Assembly (NCBI GenBank): GCA_037074705.1
Contig: CM073590.1
Location: 161,880,746 to 161,944,745, forward strand
Reading direction: 5' to 3'
DNA length: 64,000 nucleotides
From: Zhengitettix transpicula
Lineage: Eukaryota > Arthropoda > Insecta > Orthoptera > Tetrigidae
A program made the translations under genes and the position numbers. Positions 39,024 through 40,739 of the stretch are shown here, in pieces (position 1 is the first letter of the stretch; each line of letters starts with the position of its first letter). Below the pieces are notes generated by a model, which saw only the letters and a list, made by a program, of their open reading frames with translations, was not told the origin of the DNA and did not search any database.

Positions 39024-39442
39024 CAAAAATTCATCAAATTAATGATTCAAACAAAGGACGCATGTACAAGATCAATGCAAAAAAATACTGTGCGTAAATA
39101 AAAATTCTGCGAGATGAAGCCAATAAAAAGTTTTGAATTGCGAAACCTAAGGCTGCAAACGACAATGCATGTACTTTTCAAAACTCTGCCACGATCCGAA
39201 TTCCACCCAATGTTTCCTACACGTTAGAAGCACGTTTAAAATAATTTATTTTATTTTTCTTTCTAAAAGCTTTATGGTGGAGATTTCTTACCAATACAAT
39301 TTCCAAGTTGTTCGACACCAGTCCTATTTATAATATTATCTACCAAATTAATAAATTTTTGTCGCGAATCAACTTTCGCGGGTGATCGAATCACGATTCT
39401 TTCCAATAAAACTGTTGACTCTTGAATACTGGTTTCCATCAT
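274..39442 (-). CDS. Nipped-B: Nipped-B/NIPBL-like cohesin loader, C-terminal HEAT region (18 exons, 3' end outside window)
   Basis: Nipped-B/SCC2 with MAU2 loads cohesin onto chromatin in the nucleus. Eighteen minus-strand exons (listed separately, E1-E18) have GT-AG borders and phases that join without a break: running lengths leave remainders 1,0,1,0,0,0,0,1,0,0,1,0,0,1,0,0,1,0 modulo 3. Together they give about 1140 codons with no stop. From memory of the NIPBL family, the blocks follow human order: IMTSPNMP-like, VENVSELQLCAIK-like, VNKPEWPA-like, SVREAA-like, ISVRKR-like, ELWFT-like, EHPSE-like and QGLIHPV-like motifs. Family proteins exceed 2000 residues, and the N-terminal half (MAU2 binding, low complexity) is not recognised here. 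The next gene upstream on this strand is a beta-tubulin ending near 44.3 kb. It could be an N-terminally short paralogue, or distant 5' exons may exist. The gene runs off the left edge. Confidence 0.88.
642..708 (-). CDS. Nipped-B: Nipped-B exon 17
   Basis: Short 67-nt exon with acceptor ttattgcag and donor gtaagt. Encodes VLCTFQEFLKDFEHQLVFQD, the counterpart of NIPBL VLKNLQTYLQEED. Its single trailing base joins the CA of exon 18 to make Ser. Confidence 0.82.
1741..1930 (+). repeat. Degenerate Penelope-type repeat with hammerhead-like core
   Basis: Contains CCTGAAGAA followed by a GGGGCGCAGGC stretch and AAAAAATTT near 1853-1885, resembling the core shared by the small fold-back repeats elsewhere in the window (CTGANRA, stem, GAAAA, TTTGAAG). 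Strongly decayed. Confidence 0.4.
2355..2413. repeat. (TG)n-(TA)n microsatellite
   Basis: About 16 bp of TG repeats run directly into about 43 bp of TA repeats, just 57 bp from the donor side of Nipped-B exon 16. Confidence 0.95.
2470..2667 (-). CDS. Nipped-B: Nipped-B exon 16
   Basis: Donor gtaacc. Encodes DCMKKNTFEVLVYFSKQIEA, VRKMALRSLGSFCIRY and EIKELNQNILSS, matching the NIPBL LELLMYFTKH ... GLGFAFIQHP ... VKNLYNNILSD order. The acceptor (catttaaag) has a weak pyrimidine tract, so the upper border could shift by a few codons. Confidence 0.82.
2714..2878. mobile_element. Small insertion with 14-bp direct flanks and internal fold-back
   Basis: ATAAGGAATATGAT occurs at 2714-2727 and 2865-2878, bracketing 137 bp. 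Inside, arms at about 2757-2778 and 2846-2867 are nearly complementary (AATAAATTTTTCGCGGTT). Consistent with a retroposed short element; the family is unknown. Confidence 0.5.
3450..3760. repeat. Fold-back repeat with splice-like arms
   Basis: Arms at about 3452-3529 and 3675-3757 are inverted copies containing AACTTACCTGAAATCAAC and its complement, with ACACATTTGGAT farther out. The minus strand of the loop carries a CTGATTA ... GAAAATTTGAAA core like the other members. A (TA) run follows. Confidence 0.7.
4554..4612. repeat. (TA)n microsatellite
   Basis: Uninterrupted TA dinucleotides after a short (GT)n. The open frames through it encode only Tyr-Ile repeats and are not genes. Confidence 0.95.
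4990..6110 (-). mobile_element. Non-LTR (Jockey/I-type) LINE reverse transcriptase relic
   Basis: Minus-strand pieces in different frames carry LSQWKQASIIMKPKPNKNKS, ENYRLISLLPSISKLFKKLL, a DIEKAFDKI block, the catalytic-type LFADDIILYQ, and YLGLTLDPKLSWQAHINNLI. This is the usual motif order of a LINE RT. Between the KAFDK block and the FADD block much of the palm is missing, and several frame breaks are present. It lies in the intron between Nipped-B exons 15 and 16, in the same orientation as the gene. Confidence 0.85.
6308..6462 (-). CDS. Nipped-B: Nipped-B exon 15
   Basis: Acceptor cttgtgttttag, donor gtaagt. Contains YMRRCLLLLGYSFQYFDLSD, comparable with NIPBL LLRSLFTVGALCRHFDFDLED. 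Enters with 2 bases after exon 14 and ends in phase 0. Confidence 0.85.
6600..8130 (+). mobile_element. Penelope-like element, RT plus GIY-YIG endonuclease, broken
   Basis: Plus-strand fragments read VVVPADKGNATVILSSSTYD, VAKGSPLSPANANFYME, then in another frame a YVDDTFVIWPHG palm motif, FLDVLVQRKQDG, and a terminal domain with GLKKPGIYQIPCSCSQKYI followed by RTVEERLTEH and EHALKTGHRMDF. This is the RT and GIY-YIG pair typical of Penelope-like retroelements. Frame changes occur at about 6880 and 7505, stops fill 7100-7260, and part of the RT between PADKGN and the YVDD block is deleted. The 3' end near 8041-8100 carries CTGACGA ... GAAAC, the hammerhead-like core. The element is antisense to Nipped-B. 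Confidence 0.85.
8532..8766 (-). CDS. Nipped-B: Nipped-B exon 14
   Basis: Acceptor ctgtttcag, donor gtaagt. Encodes ILMEAIIPVIEHPSEL-type sequence (seen: IMEAIIPVIEHPSELFVTKI) and CLSVIINKVTHNYKLI, almost colinear with NIPBL LVVPLMEHPSETFLATIEE and GAVVNKVTQNFKF. An 8.7 kb intron full of retroelements separates it from exon 13. Confidence 0.93.
9019..9228. repeat. Fold-back repeat (Penelope-type, splice-like arms)
   Basis: Left arm (GTGGCTTATCTGAAATTGAA ... GGACAGAAGGAAGTTCTTC) and right arm (TTGAAGAACTTCCTTCTGTC ... CAATTTCAGGTAAGCCAC) are complementary over most of 70 bp. Same family as 19008, 22395, 24625 and 28021. Confidence 0.75.
9702..10145 (+). repeat. Dispersed repeat shared with 58712-59375
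   Basis: Matches the 58.7-59.4 kb copy in several blocks, e.g. AAATAAATTTGAACTA, GTACATTTTCG and ATTATGTAGACAGAATTAGA. The left end reads GGTGGCTGGTGC, which resembles the termini of some DNA transposons. No coding potential. Its right end abuts the truncated copia gag at about 10150. Confidence 0.6.
11060..12366 (+). pseudogene. copia pol: integrase C-terminal half and RT N-terminal half
   Basis: Integrase catalytic Glu region (PYTPQQNGRSERDM), a connector with GYEKESKNYRLFDP, then the RT start NWKEAVNEELNSLQNNETWD and WVFKVKYLPNGKIDKYKARL. After a frameshift near 11990 the RT resumes with IDIKTAFLYGEVDETIFMEP, QKSLYGLKQASRCWNK and LYVGDALLF. YVGD replaces the catalytic YVDD. The reading frame stops being copia at 12367, where the foreign insertion begins. 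Confidence 0.85.
12367..12805. repeat. Fold-back terminus of the inner copia insertion
   Basis: 12367-12616 is an inverted copy and 12618-12805 a direct copy of the element's right end, so the 188-bp unit occurs here in both orientations around a 62-bp spacer. The direct copy differs at a few bases (GGAGTAAGTCC versus GGCATAAGTCC), while the inverted copy keeps GGACTTATGCC, so the two did not arise from each other very recently. Confidence 0.85.
13025..14335 (+). CDS. copia-type gag-protease ORF of the inner insertion
   Basis: A 436-residue open frame in the inserted element. Residues 1-220 form a gag capsid-like region (TGETDWPVWKRKIRDLLDYH; LFESTSKDQLFKLCVDFFAF). Around residue 255 lies a CCHC knuckle (CNYCKKKGHWVITC). 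Near residue 315 the protease motif reads WWIDNGATKHVT, with Asn where the family has Ser/Thr in D-S/T-G. A TAA at 14333-14335 separates it from integrase, which continues in the same frame. Probable start at 13025 or at the second ATG 13037. Much better preserved than the host copia, so the insertion is younger. Confidence 0.8.
   Translation: MVKIMDLSRHIKPLTGETDWPVWKRKIRDLLDYHEGALDTIDGKLLKLETLAKDASEVQISKYKEKSDLYRKANSYAKSMISSSVTDGVYQKIMDKESVKDAWDALKKLFESTSKDQLFKLCVDFFAFKWIPGEDVSTQISKIRSLWNELNNGLTTKQENALPDLLLVCKTLQILPTKFESFQSGWMLLTKDEQRTFDDLTVQLSTFERNFLKNANKECDKTVQEALVINANKQRQEGSKCKFISKSKKEDICNYCKKKGHWVITCKKWINNGRPKKKEENSNNPHTHATASAVLMFNSTEDCTNEYDSNTWWIDNGATKHVTNCSNYFSEFQKFNSPCSIKAAGNEILEAVGKGSIRISSAIGGEDIILMDVWYVPQLSRNLFSVLAAQDKNPHSEFRSTVTECWLEINGKVLLHGTRQTNGTLYKADIKPILPN
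14336..15055 (+). pseudogene. copia-type integrase of the inner insertion, truncated
   Basis: Same frame as the preceding gag-protease after one TAA. Carries the HHCC zinc domain (YHERWGHQ ... CEACIYGK), then catalytic positions in SSDICGPF, LLSDNGGEF and QQNGGCEREM. Ends FELWMGKKFNKTIAV at a TAG created where pol joins U5-like sequence. The C-terminal part, RT and RNase H are missing, so the copy could not move by itself. Confidence 0.8.
15127..16010 (+). pseudogene. copia RT C-terminus and RNase H (3' half of the host element)
   Basis: Begins in frame with the RT interrupted at 12366: TGYFIGMEIDYRADG, YREAVGSLMFLATTTHPDVS, then RNase H acidic residues in GYSDTDFA, STTEAKYIA, FVDNQCAIKL and TKHIDVHYHF. 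A frameshift near 15757 breaks it. Ends ELLNIKEVK and TGA at 16008. Confidence 0.85.
16206..16460 (+). repeat. copia 3' LTR start, expanded (TA)n inside
   Basis: TGTTGAATGTTAAATTCAG follows the purine tract GGAGGGAG, as at a U3 start. About 190 bp later a (TA)n tract fills 16398-16458. The CA end of the LTR was not found, and no matching 5' LTR exists in the window. Confidence 0.6.
16461..17446. other. Intron segment, unassigned, LTR-leader-like
   Basis: Higher GC patch at 16525-17060 with short plus-strand frames (16683-16877 and 16892-17077) that match nothing recognised. It could be part of the copia LTR/leader or another element. No splice-supported Nipped-B coding. Confidence 0.35.
17447..17716 (-). 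CDS. Nipped-B: Nipped-B exon 13
   Basis: Acceptor ttgtttcag, donor gtaaga. Contains ENVVSCFAVLAVISKTDPQL and VPHAFSLHPFL, matching NIPBL LVACITTLFLFSKIRPQLMV and the following MTMQPYL. Phase 0 at both ends. Confidence 0.92.
18395..18546 (-). CDS. Nipped-B: Nipped-B exon 12
   Basis: Acceptor tttcctcag, donor gtgagc. Begins GIKKMILQFFHELWFTKTEE (first Gly split), equal to NIPBL GIKKLVNETFQKLWFT. Ends FGKLLQK in phase 0. Confidence 0.93.
18547..18945. other. Intron segment, nothing seen
   Basis: AT-rich intron between Nipped-B exons 11 and 12. No repeat or coding block recognised before the (TA)n tract. Confidence 0.5.
18948..18998. repeat. (TA)n microsatellite
   Basis: About 50 bp of TA directly left of a fold-back repeat, the arrangement seen repeatedly in this window. 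Confidence 0.95.
19003..19166 (-). repeat. Fold-back repeat with CTGAAGA core
   Basis: Outer arms TTGGTATGGAGAGGACAGAG (19008) and its complement ending 19162 pair. On the minus strand CTGAAGA (19126-19120) is followed by hairpin GGAGGCT-GAG-AGCCTCC, AAAAATGTGAAG, and CTTTCAGGTAAGCC. Same family as 28021. Confidence 0.8.
19211..19275 (+). repeat. tRNA-derived SINE head (pol III A and B boxes)
   Basis: GTGGTGGTCTAGTGATCAAG resembles a pol III A box, and GGGTTCAAGTCCAACCAC contains a near-perfect B box (GGTTCAAGTCC). No clean cloverleaf anticodon stem is formed, so it is a tRNA-like SINE start rather than a tRNA gene. Confidence 0.55.
19521..19577. repeat. (TA)n microsatellite
   Basis: Pure TA run ending in a short (CA) tail, left of a Penelope-type relic. 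Confidence 0.95.
19610..20640 (-). mobile_element. Penelope-like RT relic with terminal repeat
   Basis: Minus-strand frame 20534-20280 reads FLDVDIHL, then NTLQYFHFTNCHPEHIKCFL and PYS, then ALR.ARICST after a stop. This is the RT C-terminal motif series of Penelope-like elements (FLD ... QYLHF..CHP.H.K..IPYSQALR). At 19640-19690 the minus strand has CCTGACAAAAGGG and AAAAAATTT like the other repeat cores. No intact frame. Confidence 0.7.
20820..21178 (+). repeat. Degenerate tandem repeat, left part
   Basis: A motif near TTAAGGTACCGGGAGTATTT recurs at roughly 40-60 bp spacing (20827, 20887, 21061, 21090, 21153) with drift. The array is cut by the MITE at 21179-22146 and resumes at 22147-22260. 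Confidence 0.5.
21176..22149. mobile_element. PIF/Harbinger-like MITE (968 bp, TTA target duplication)
   Basis: TTA at 21176-21178 and 22147-22149 bounds an element with about 36-bp imperfect terminal inverted repeats: GACCTTTTTCACATGGCGAT at the left, and GGCCCCTATCACACGGTGAT read inward from the right. TWA target sites and G-rich start fit PIF/Harbinger. No transposase frame is visible inside. Confidence 0.65.
22147..22265 (+). repeat. Degenerate tandem repeat, right part
   Basis: Copies such as TTAAGGTAGTGGGTGTATTT and GGTATCGGGAATATTT continue the array found left of the MITE. Confidence 0.45.
22395..22562 (+). repeat. Fold-back family member, core degenerate
   Basis: Contains GGTGTA, ATTAAGA in place of CTGAAGA, hairpin GGAGGCT-GAG-AGCCTCC, GAAAATTTGAAG, CTTCAGTTCC, ACACC and CTTTCAGGTAAGCCAC. 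Ends in TTTCCATACCAATA as in the 28021 copy. Confidence 0.75.
22593..22650. repeat. (TA)n microsatellite
   Basis: Uninterrupted TA run adjoining a perfect inverted repeat. Confidence 0.95.
22651..22839. repeat. Perfect 55-bp inverted repeat with 79-bp loop
   Basis: 22651-22705 (TTCAAACTTGGATAGTGAGG ... GGAGGATTG) and 22785-22839 are exact reverse complements. Related single-arm fragments occur near 1463-1500 and 27105-27140. Probably a fold-back MITE. The loop itself contains a short CATATGC/GCATATG pair. Confidence 0.85.
22905..23250 (-). repeat. Penelope-type repeat relic
   Basis: Shares with 19680-19850 the run CAGCTATTAGACAGCAACAA ... CAACTCTCTCTCTC, and with other members a degraded splice-like arm (CTACCTTGAAATGG). 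Followed by an AT-only simple-sequence stretch at about 23280-23385. Confidence 0.5.
23863..23986 (-). CDS. Nipped-B: Nipped-B exon 11
   Basis: Acceptor acttatag, donor gtatga. Encodes DSGISVQKRAIKILKEICFS and ends VNNEG, matching NIPBL DTGISVRKRVIKILRDICIE and VNDEEG. One base carries over to exon 12. Confidence 0.92.
24085..24380 (-). repeat. Fold-back family member (CTGACAA type)
   Basis: Plus strand shows GACTTACCTGAAATCAGTAG. On the minus strand TTCCTGACAAAGGGGACTCA is followed by GCCCTTGAAAATTTGAAG. Frames through it are repeat-derived and not genes. Confidence 0.65.
24540..24608. repeat. (TA)n microsatellite
   Basis: TA run with one TG interruption, flanked by (CA)n/(TG)n. Confidence 0.95.
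24625..24750 (+). repeat. Fold-back family member, right half
   Basis: TTGAAGAAGGAGGCTGAGAG, GCCTCTGAAAATTTGAAG, CTTCAGTTCC and CTTTCAGGTAAGCC in the family order, placed between two (TA)n tracts. Confidence 0.7.
24766..24816. repeat. (TA)n microsatellite
   Basis: About 50 bp TA run, 72 bp from the donor of Nipped-B exon 10. Confidence 0.95.
24889..25134 (-). CDS. Nipped-B: Nipped-B exon 10
   Basis: Acceptor tcaatag, donor gtatga. Contains AMKSITMVVDTEPGLLSDIV and SISVREAALNLIGKYILRQP, a strong match to the NIPBL KAMKCLSEVVAVDPSIL and SVREAAVELLGRFVL repeats. Confidence 0.92.
25416..25642 (-). CDS. Nipped-B: Nipped-B exon 9
   Basis: Acceptor taatttag, donor gtgagt. A polar linker (CSDIPGEEKNSSKS) is followed by EYNDAKIICKYLNSKRYFSE and SYQIYLKH, matching NIPBL DYDDACLIVRYLASMRPFAQ. 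Enters with 2 bases, ends in phase 0. Confidence 0.88.
25643..27612. other. Nipped-B intron between exons 8 and 9
   Basis: Mostly unassigned AT-rich sequence. A tRNA-like SINE head lies at 27018-27062 and a fragment of the 22651 fold-back unit at about 27105-27140. Nothing else recognised. Confidence 0.45.
27018..27062 (+). repeat. tRNA-like SINE fragment (D-arm / A box)
   Basis: GTTGGCCAAGATGGTTAAGG is the usual Ser/Leu-type tRNA D-arm with A box. The T-arm is missing, so this is a truncated SINE, not a tRNA. Confidence 0.5.
27613..27808 (-). CDS. Nipped-B: Nipped-B exon 8
   Basis: Acceptor gatttcag, donor gtaggt. Contains PIEVQRRLFLQYIAIHYLK and NYNLVIWYKDIEERLK, the counterpart of the NIPBL LLDYL ... 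FYIAQWFRD region. Ends one base into a codon. Confidence 0.87.
28021..28198 (+). repeat. Fold-back family member with best hammerhead-like core
   Basis: Order: GGTGTA (28046), CTGAAGA (28062-28068), hairpin GAGGCT-GAG-AGCCTC, GAAA (28087-28090), a short stem-loop CTAAG ... CTTTAG, TTTC (28111-28114), TACACC (28122) pairing with GGTGTA, then CTTTCAGGTAAGCCAC. This matches CUGANGA / helix II / GAAA / helix III / UH / helix I of a hammerhead, with one extra A before helix II. Confidence 0.65.
28222..28270. repeat. (TA)n microsatellite
   Basis: About 50 bp TA run directly right of a fold-back repeat. Confidence 0.95.
28624..28797 (-). CDS. Nipped-B: Nipped-B exon 7
   Basis: Acceptor attttcag, donor gtaaat. 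Encodes VQSRTMCLEYLGLIISTMQR, matching NIPBL LRVASLDYLGTVAARLRK. Phase 0 at both ends. Confidence 0.88.
28867..29082 (-). CDS. Nipped-B: Nipped-B exon 6
   Basis: Acceptor cctcag, donor gtaagt. Contains FVEDLLSLVDRPEWPASEML, matching NIPBL FVQDLLSTVNKPEWPAAELL. Phase 0 at both ends. Confidence 0.92.
29411..29602 (-). CDS. Nipped-B: Nipped-B exon 5
   Basis: Acceptor attttgcag, donor gtaaat. Begins IFEKQASTKSLMSHVLSFM and includes VTTVTALILELVQCYLGLP, equal to the NIPBL segment TALVLQLIQCVVHLP. Phase 0 at both ends. Confidence 0.88.
29603..31640. other. Left part of the intron between exons 4 and 5
   Basis: Contains a weak tRNA-like SINE candidate (30340-30430, minus) and a partial copy of a pogo-type terminal sequence at 30825-30975 (TGGTCATAGCTCAAAT; AAACTGAGGGTC), also seen at 35810-36465. 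The rest is unassigned. Confidence 0.4.
30340..30430 (-). repeat. Possible tRNA-derived SINE fragment
   Basis: Minus strand has CCAGGGTTAATCCCTG, a weak B-box-like T-arm. No convincing A box. Weak call. Confidence 0.3.
31645..33542 (+). mobile_element. Ty3/gypsy retrotransposon, 5'-truncated, degenerate
   Basis: Fragments in order: RT thumb (KYLGHSIDEKEI), RNase H with YASKSLTNAQQNWAQIEKEG and ETDHKPLVPLF, HIPVKELGMSDILSRHA, and integrase core HPWQKVTMDLFKL with VTDYYSLYPEI. Several stops and frame changes; integrase ends early at about 33115. A purine tract AAGAGGGGAGG precedes a short LTR (TGTTAGCAGG at 33371 to ATCACA at 33542) containing AATAAA. Antisense to Nipped-B. Confidence 0.85.
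33371..33542 (+). repeat. gypsy 3' LTR, about 172 bp
   Basis: Begins TGTTAGC after the polypurine tract and ends CA (CCCATCACA), with AATAAA at about 33490. No 5' partner in the window. Ends 46 bp before the donor side of Nipped-B exon 4. Confidence 0.65.
33588..33793 (-). CDS. Nipped-B: Nipped-B exon 4
   Basis: Acceptor tttgcag, donor gtgagt. Encodes LLEVIVLFSKIIELKPLPER and VDNVEELYSCAIKILGK, matching the NIPBL VENVSELQLCAIK block. The donor lies only 46 bp from the end of an antisense gypsy LTR. Confidence 0.9.
33794..35200. other. Intron between exons 3 and 4, unassigned
   Basis: AT-rich, no coding block matching Nipped-B, no clear repeat seen before the Harbinger fragment. Confidence 0.45.
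35215..35670 (-). mobile_element. PIF/Harbinger fragment (N-terminal nuclease relic)
   Basis: Near-inverted ends CCAGTTCACACT (35223) and, read inward from the right, CTGGTTCACACT (35655). The minus frame 35626-35357 contains ALLMDEEDEKSRSI and LVNFLQM, resembling the start of HARBI1-type nucleases (acidic stretch, then an FNFLRM-like motif). No catalytic core remains. Confidence 0.45.
35808..36467. mobile_element. pogo/Tigger-like MITE with TA target duplication
   Basis: TA at 35808-35809 and 36466-36467. Terminal inverted repeats CAGTGGACTCTCA and, read inward from the right, CAATGGACCCTCAG. Inner shared words TGGTCATGTCTCAAATTG and AAATTGTTTGTAACC. The minus strand inside (about 36240-36310) carries a TTGACGA ... 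CGAAACATTG core of Penelope type, so it may be composite. Confidence 0.6.
36842..37073 (-). CDS. Nipped-B: Nipped-B exon 3
   Basis: Acceptor attccag, donor gtagga. Contains TVLNIITSDNMPSNIYIEDV and a QFISYQLQYAVFPAFDPFY segment, a close match to the NIPBL block with IMTSPNMP and LYPQYDPVY. One of the clearest family matches. Confidence 0.9.
37203..37282 (-). repeat. tRNA-like SINE fragment with B box
   Basis: Minus strand reads GTCATGGGTTTGATTCCTGG, a good B box (GGTTTGATTCC), enclosed by a near-inverted pair AGAATAATCT. The A box is poor. Confidence 0.4.
37997..38184 (-). CDS. Nipped-B: Nipped-B exon 2
   Basis: Acceptor tttcag, donor gtaagt. Encodes a helical segment with LSDLLIVLERSIRLG, corresponding to the NIPBL stretch around LLNILEKNIQDG. 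Enters with 2 bases and ends in phase 0. Confidence 0.82.
38470..38610 (+). repeat. Fold-back family member (CGTGACAA type)
   Basis: Core CGTGACAAAGAGGGCTCA, TACCCTCAAAAAATTGAA, and right arm GATTTCAGGGCAAGTCAAC, where the usual GGTAAG is altered. Confidence 0.55.
38633..38718 (+). repeat. Dispersed 80-bp repeat, copy 1
   Basis: GTTTGGAAACATTTGTATTG ... GGATTAATTGTGCCCAGTGA is about 90% identical to 40231-40315. Function unknown. Confidence 0.7.
38720..38890. repeat. Fold-back family member
   Basis: Arms ACTGAAATCAACAG ... GGTCAGGCTGT and ACAGCCTGACTGAACC ... GGATTTCAGGTAA are inverted copies. A (TA)n tract follows at 38963-39021. Confidence 0.6.
38963..39021. repeat. (TA)n microsatellite
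   Basis: About 59 bp TA run, 270 bp from Nipped-B exon 1. Confidence 0.95.
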
Positions 39443-39443
39443 T
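39292..39443 (-). CDS. Nipped-B: Nipped-B exon 1 (first recognised exon, candidate start)
   Basis: Acceptor ttttcag precedes AATGATGG, so two in-frame ATGs (first at 39442) follow the splice site at once. Donor is gtaagaaa. The peptide begins MMETSIQEST and contains RQKFINLVDNIINRT, resembling the helix at the start of the NIPBL HEAT region. It ends one base into a Gly codon completed by exon 2. An open frame also runs upstream to 39460 through the acceptor. Whether translation starts here or in undetected upstream exons is open. Confidence 0.7.
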
Positions 39444-39778
39444 CTGAAAATTTTTATCAAGTATGTAACTATTTTTATTAAACATTTTAAATCATTAAAA
39501 TGATAAAATTAATAGTACATGAAAGTATAAGTAAAGTATCCCCGCAAAATCAAGATAGTATGAATAGGTAAATTTATGACAAATAATGTAGTTATAATTA
39601 GGGTATTTCCCACTGAATAAAATTGTATATATATATATATATATATATACTCATGATTACACATTGTTATAAATTTAACGAAACTTACAGTTAATGAAAT
39701 GTATAATAATACTACTTATATATACAATATATTGATTGTTTCAAATTACAATAATCTATAACAACTGGATGTGCGCGT

Positions 39779-39790
39779 ATTTTCCCGCGT
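39779..39790. promoter_or_regulatory. Possible E2F-type site upstream of Nipped-B exon 1
   Basis: TTTTCCCGCG fits the E2F consensus TTTSSCGC about 340 bp upstream of the first recognised coding exon. A donor-like gtaagt on the minus strand near 39826 could end a 5' UTR exon. Both are weak single-motif calls. Confidence 0.3.
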
Positions 39791-40230
39791 ATTTTTAACA
39801 AAGAGAATGAGTGACAAAAGACTTACAAAAAAATTCTTACATGAAATTATGATAATCTGACACACGTTTTCCTTCAAGCGTTTTTTTCGTTTAATATCTT
39901 GTGTAATGGCCTATCTGATATGATCTTTTTTCTGTTATAATATTTTCTTTACAAAATTGTATGACAAATATAAATATAACTGAACGGAGACCGGAGAAAT
40001 CGACATTAAATAGGAATAAATAATATCTCAGAAAGCAATCATTCATCTTCTGCTAATTTTCCATTTTAAAGGCGCACTCTTTATATTTTCAAATGAAGTA
40101 ATTTCGTCACAATAAATGAATTAATCAACATTTGAGCGGGTCTACCTCAATCTACTCTTCCCTTCAATCAGCATATGGTAAATTAAAGTCCTCGGCTATG
40201 TTAGGGAGATTTAATTGAGATCCTTGATCT

Positions 40231-40315
40231 TACATGCCTGTTTGGAAAAGTTTGTATTGCGCAACATATTCCCGCCAGGATTAATTGTGCCCACTGAGTA
40301 GCAAAACTATTTTTA
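40231..40315 (+). repeat. Dispersed 80-bp repeat, copy 2
   Basis: GTTTGGAAAAGTTTGTATTG ... GGATTAATTGTGCCCACTGA, the partner of 38633-38718. Confidence 0.7.
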
Positions 40316-40564
40316 GTGTTAGTCGCTCATTAAATAAAAATAAATCAAGTTTCTCGTCCAGAATGGTAAATGTAGCAAAATATAATGATTTTAGCCACCG
40401 AATAAATTTTATTTTTAGTATTATAAACCAAAGGAGATTATAATAACCAGAACGAAGTTGACTGTTTTTTACAATTCGCCAAAGCAGAGGAGACAAGAAA
40501 ATAAATGGCAATATTAGTGTTCTCTCGCAATAATTGTGGGAAAACCGGGCAATTGAAATTGCTA

Positions 40565-40735
40565 ACTTAACAACACTAGCCATCTATGCATTGACACGGA
40601 TGACGTCACTTTGCAGCCCACAATTACACGCGTCAACATTCATGGCGTGTGGCGCAGATGTGGGAGGGGTGGGCAGTCGACGTGGAATAATCTAACGCAG
40701 AGACGGGGTAGTACCTGCCCAAAAAATCCCTAAAC
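40565..40735. promoter_or_regulatory. GC-rich island with CRE, candidate promoter
   Basis: A local rise in GC with CpGs, a full CRE TGACGTCA at 40601-40608 and a GGGAGGGGTGGGC box. It lies 1.1 kb upstream of Nipped-B exon 1 and could be its promoter. Neither orientation nor transcript start can be shown. Confidence 0.35.
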
Positions 40736-40739
40736 TTGA

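Noticed and set aside
40281..40583. A 100-residue minus frame as the missing Nipped-B N-terminus
   Set aside because: Hydrophobic low-complexity translation, no motif of the MAU2-binding region, and no phase-compatible donor identified.
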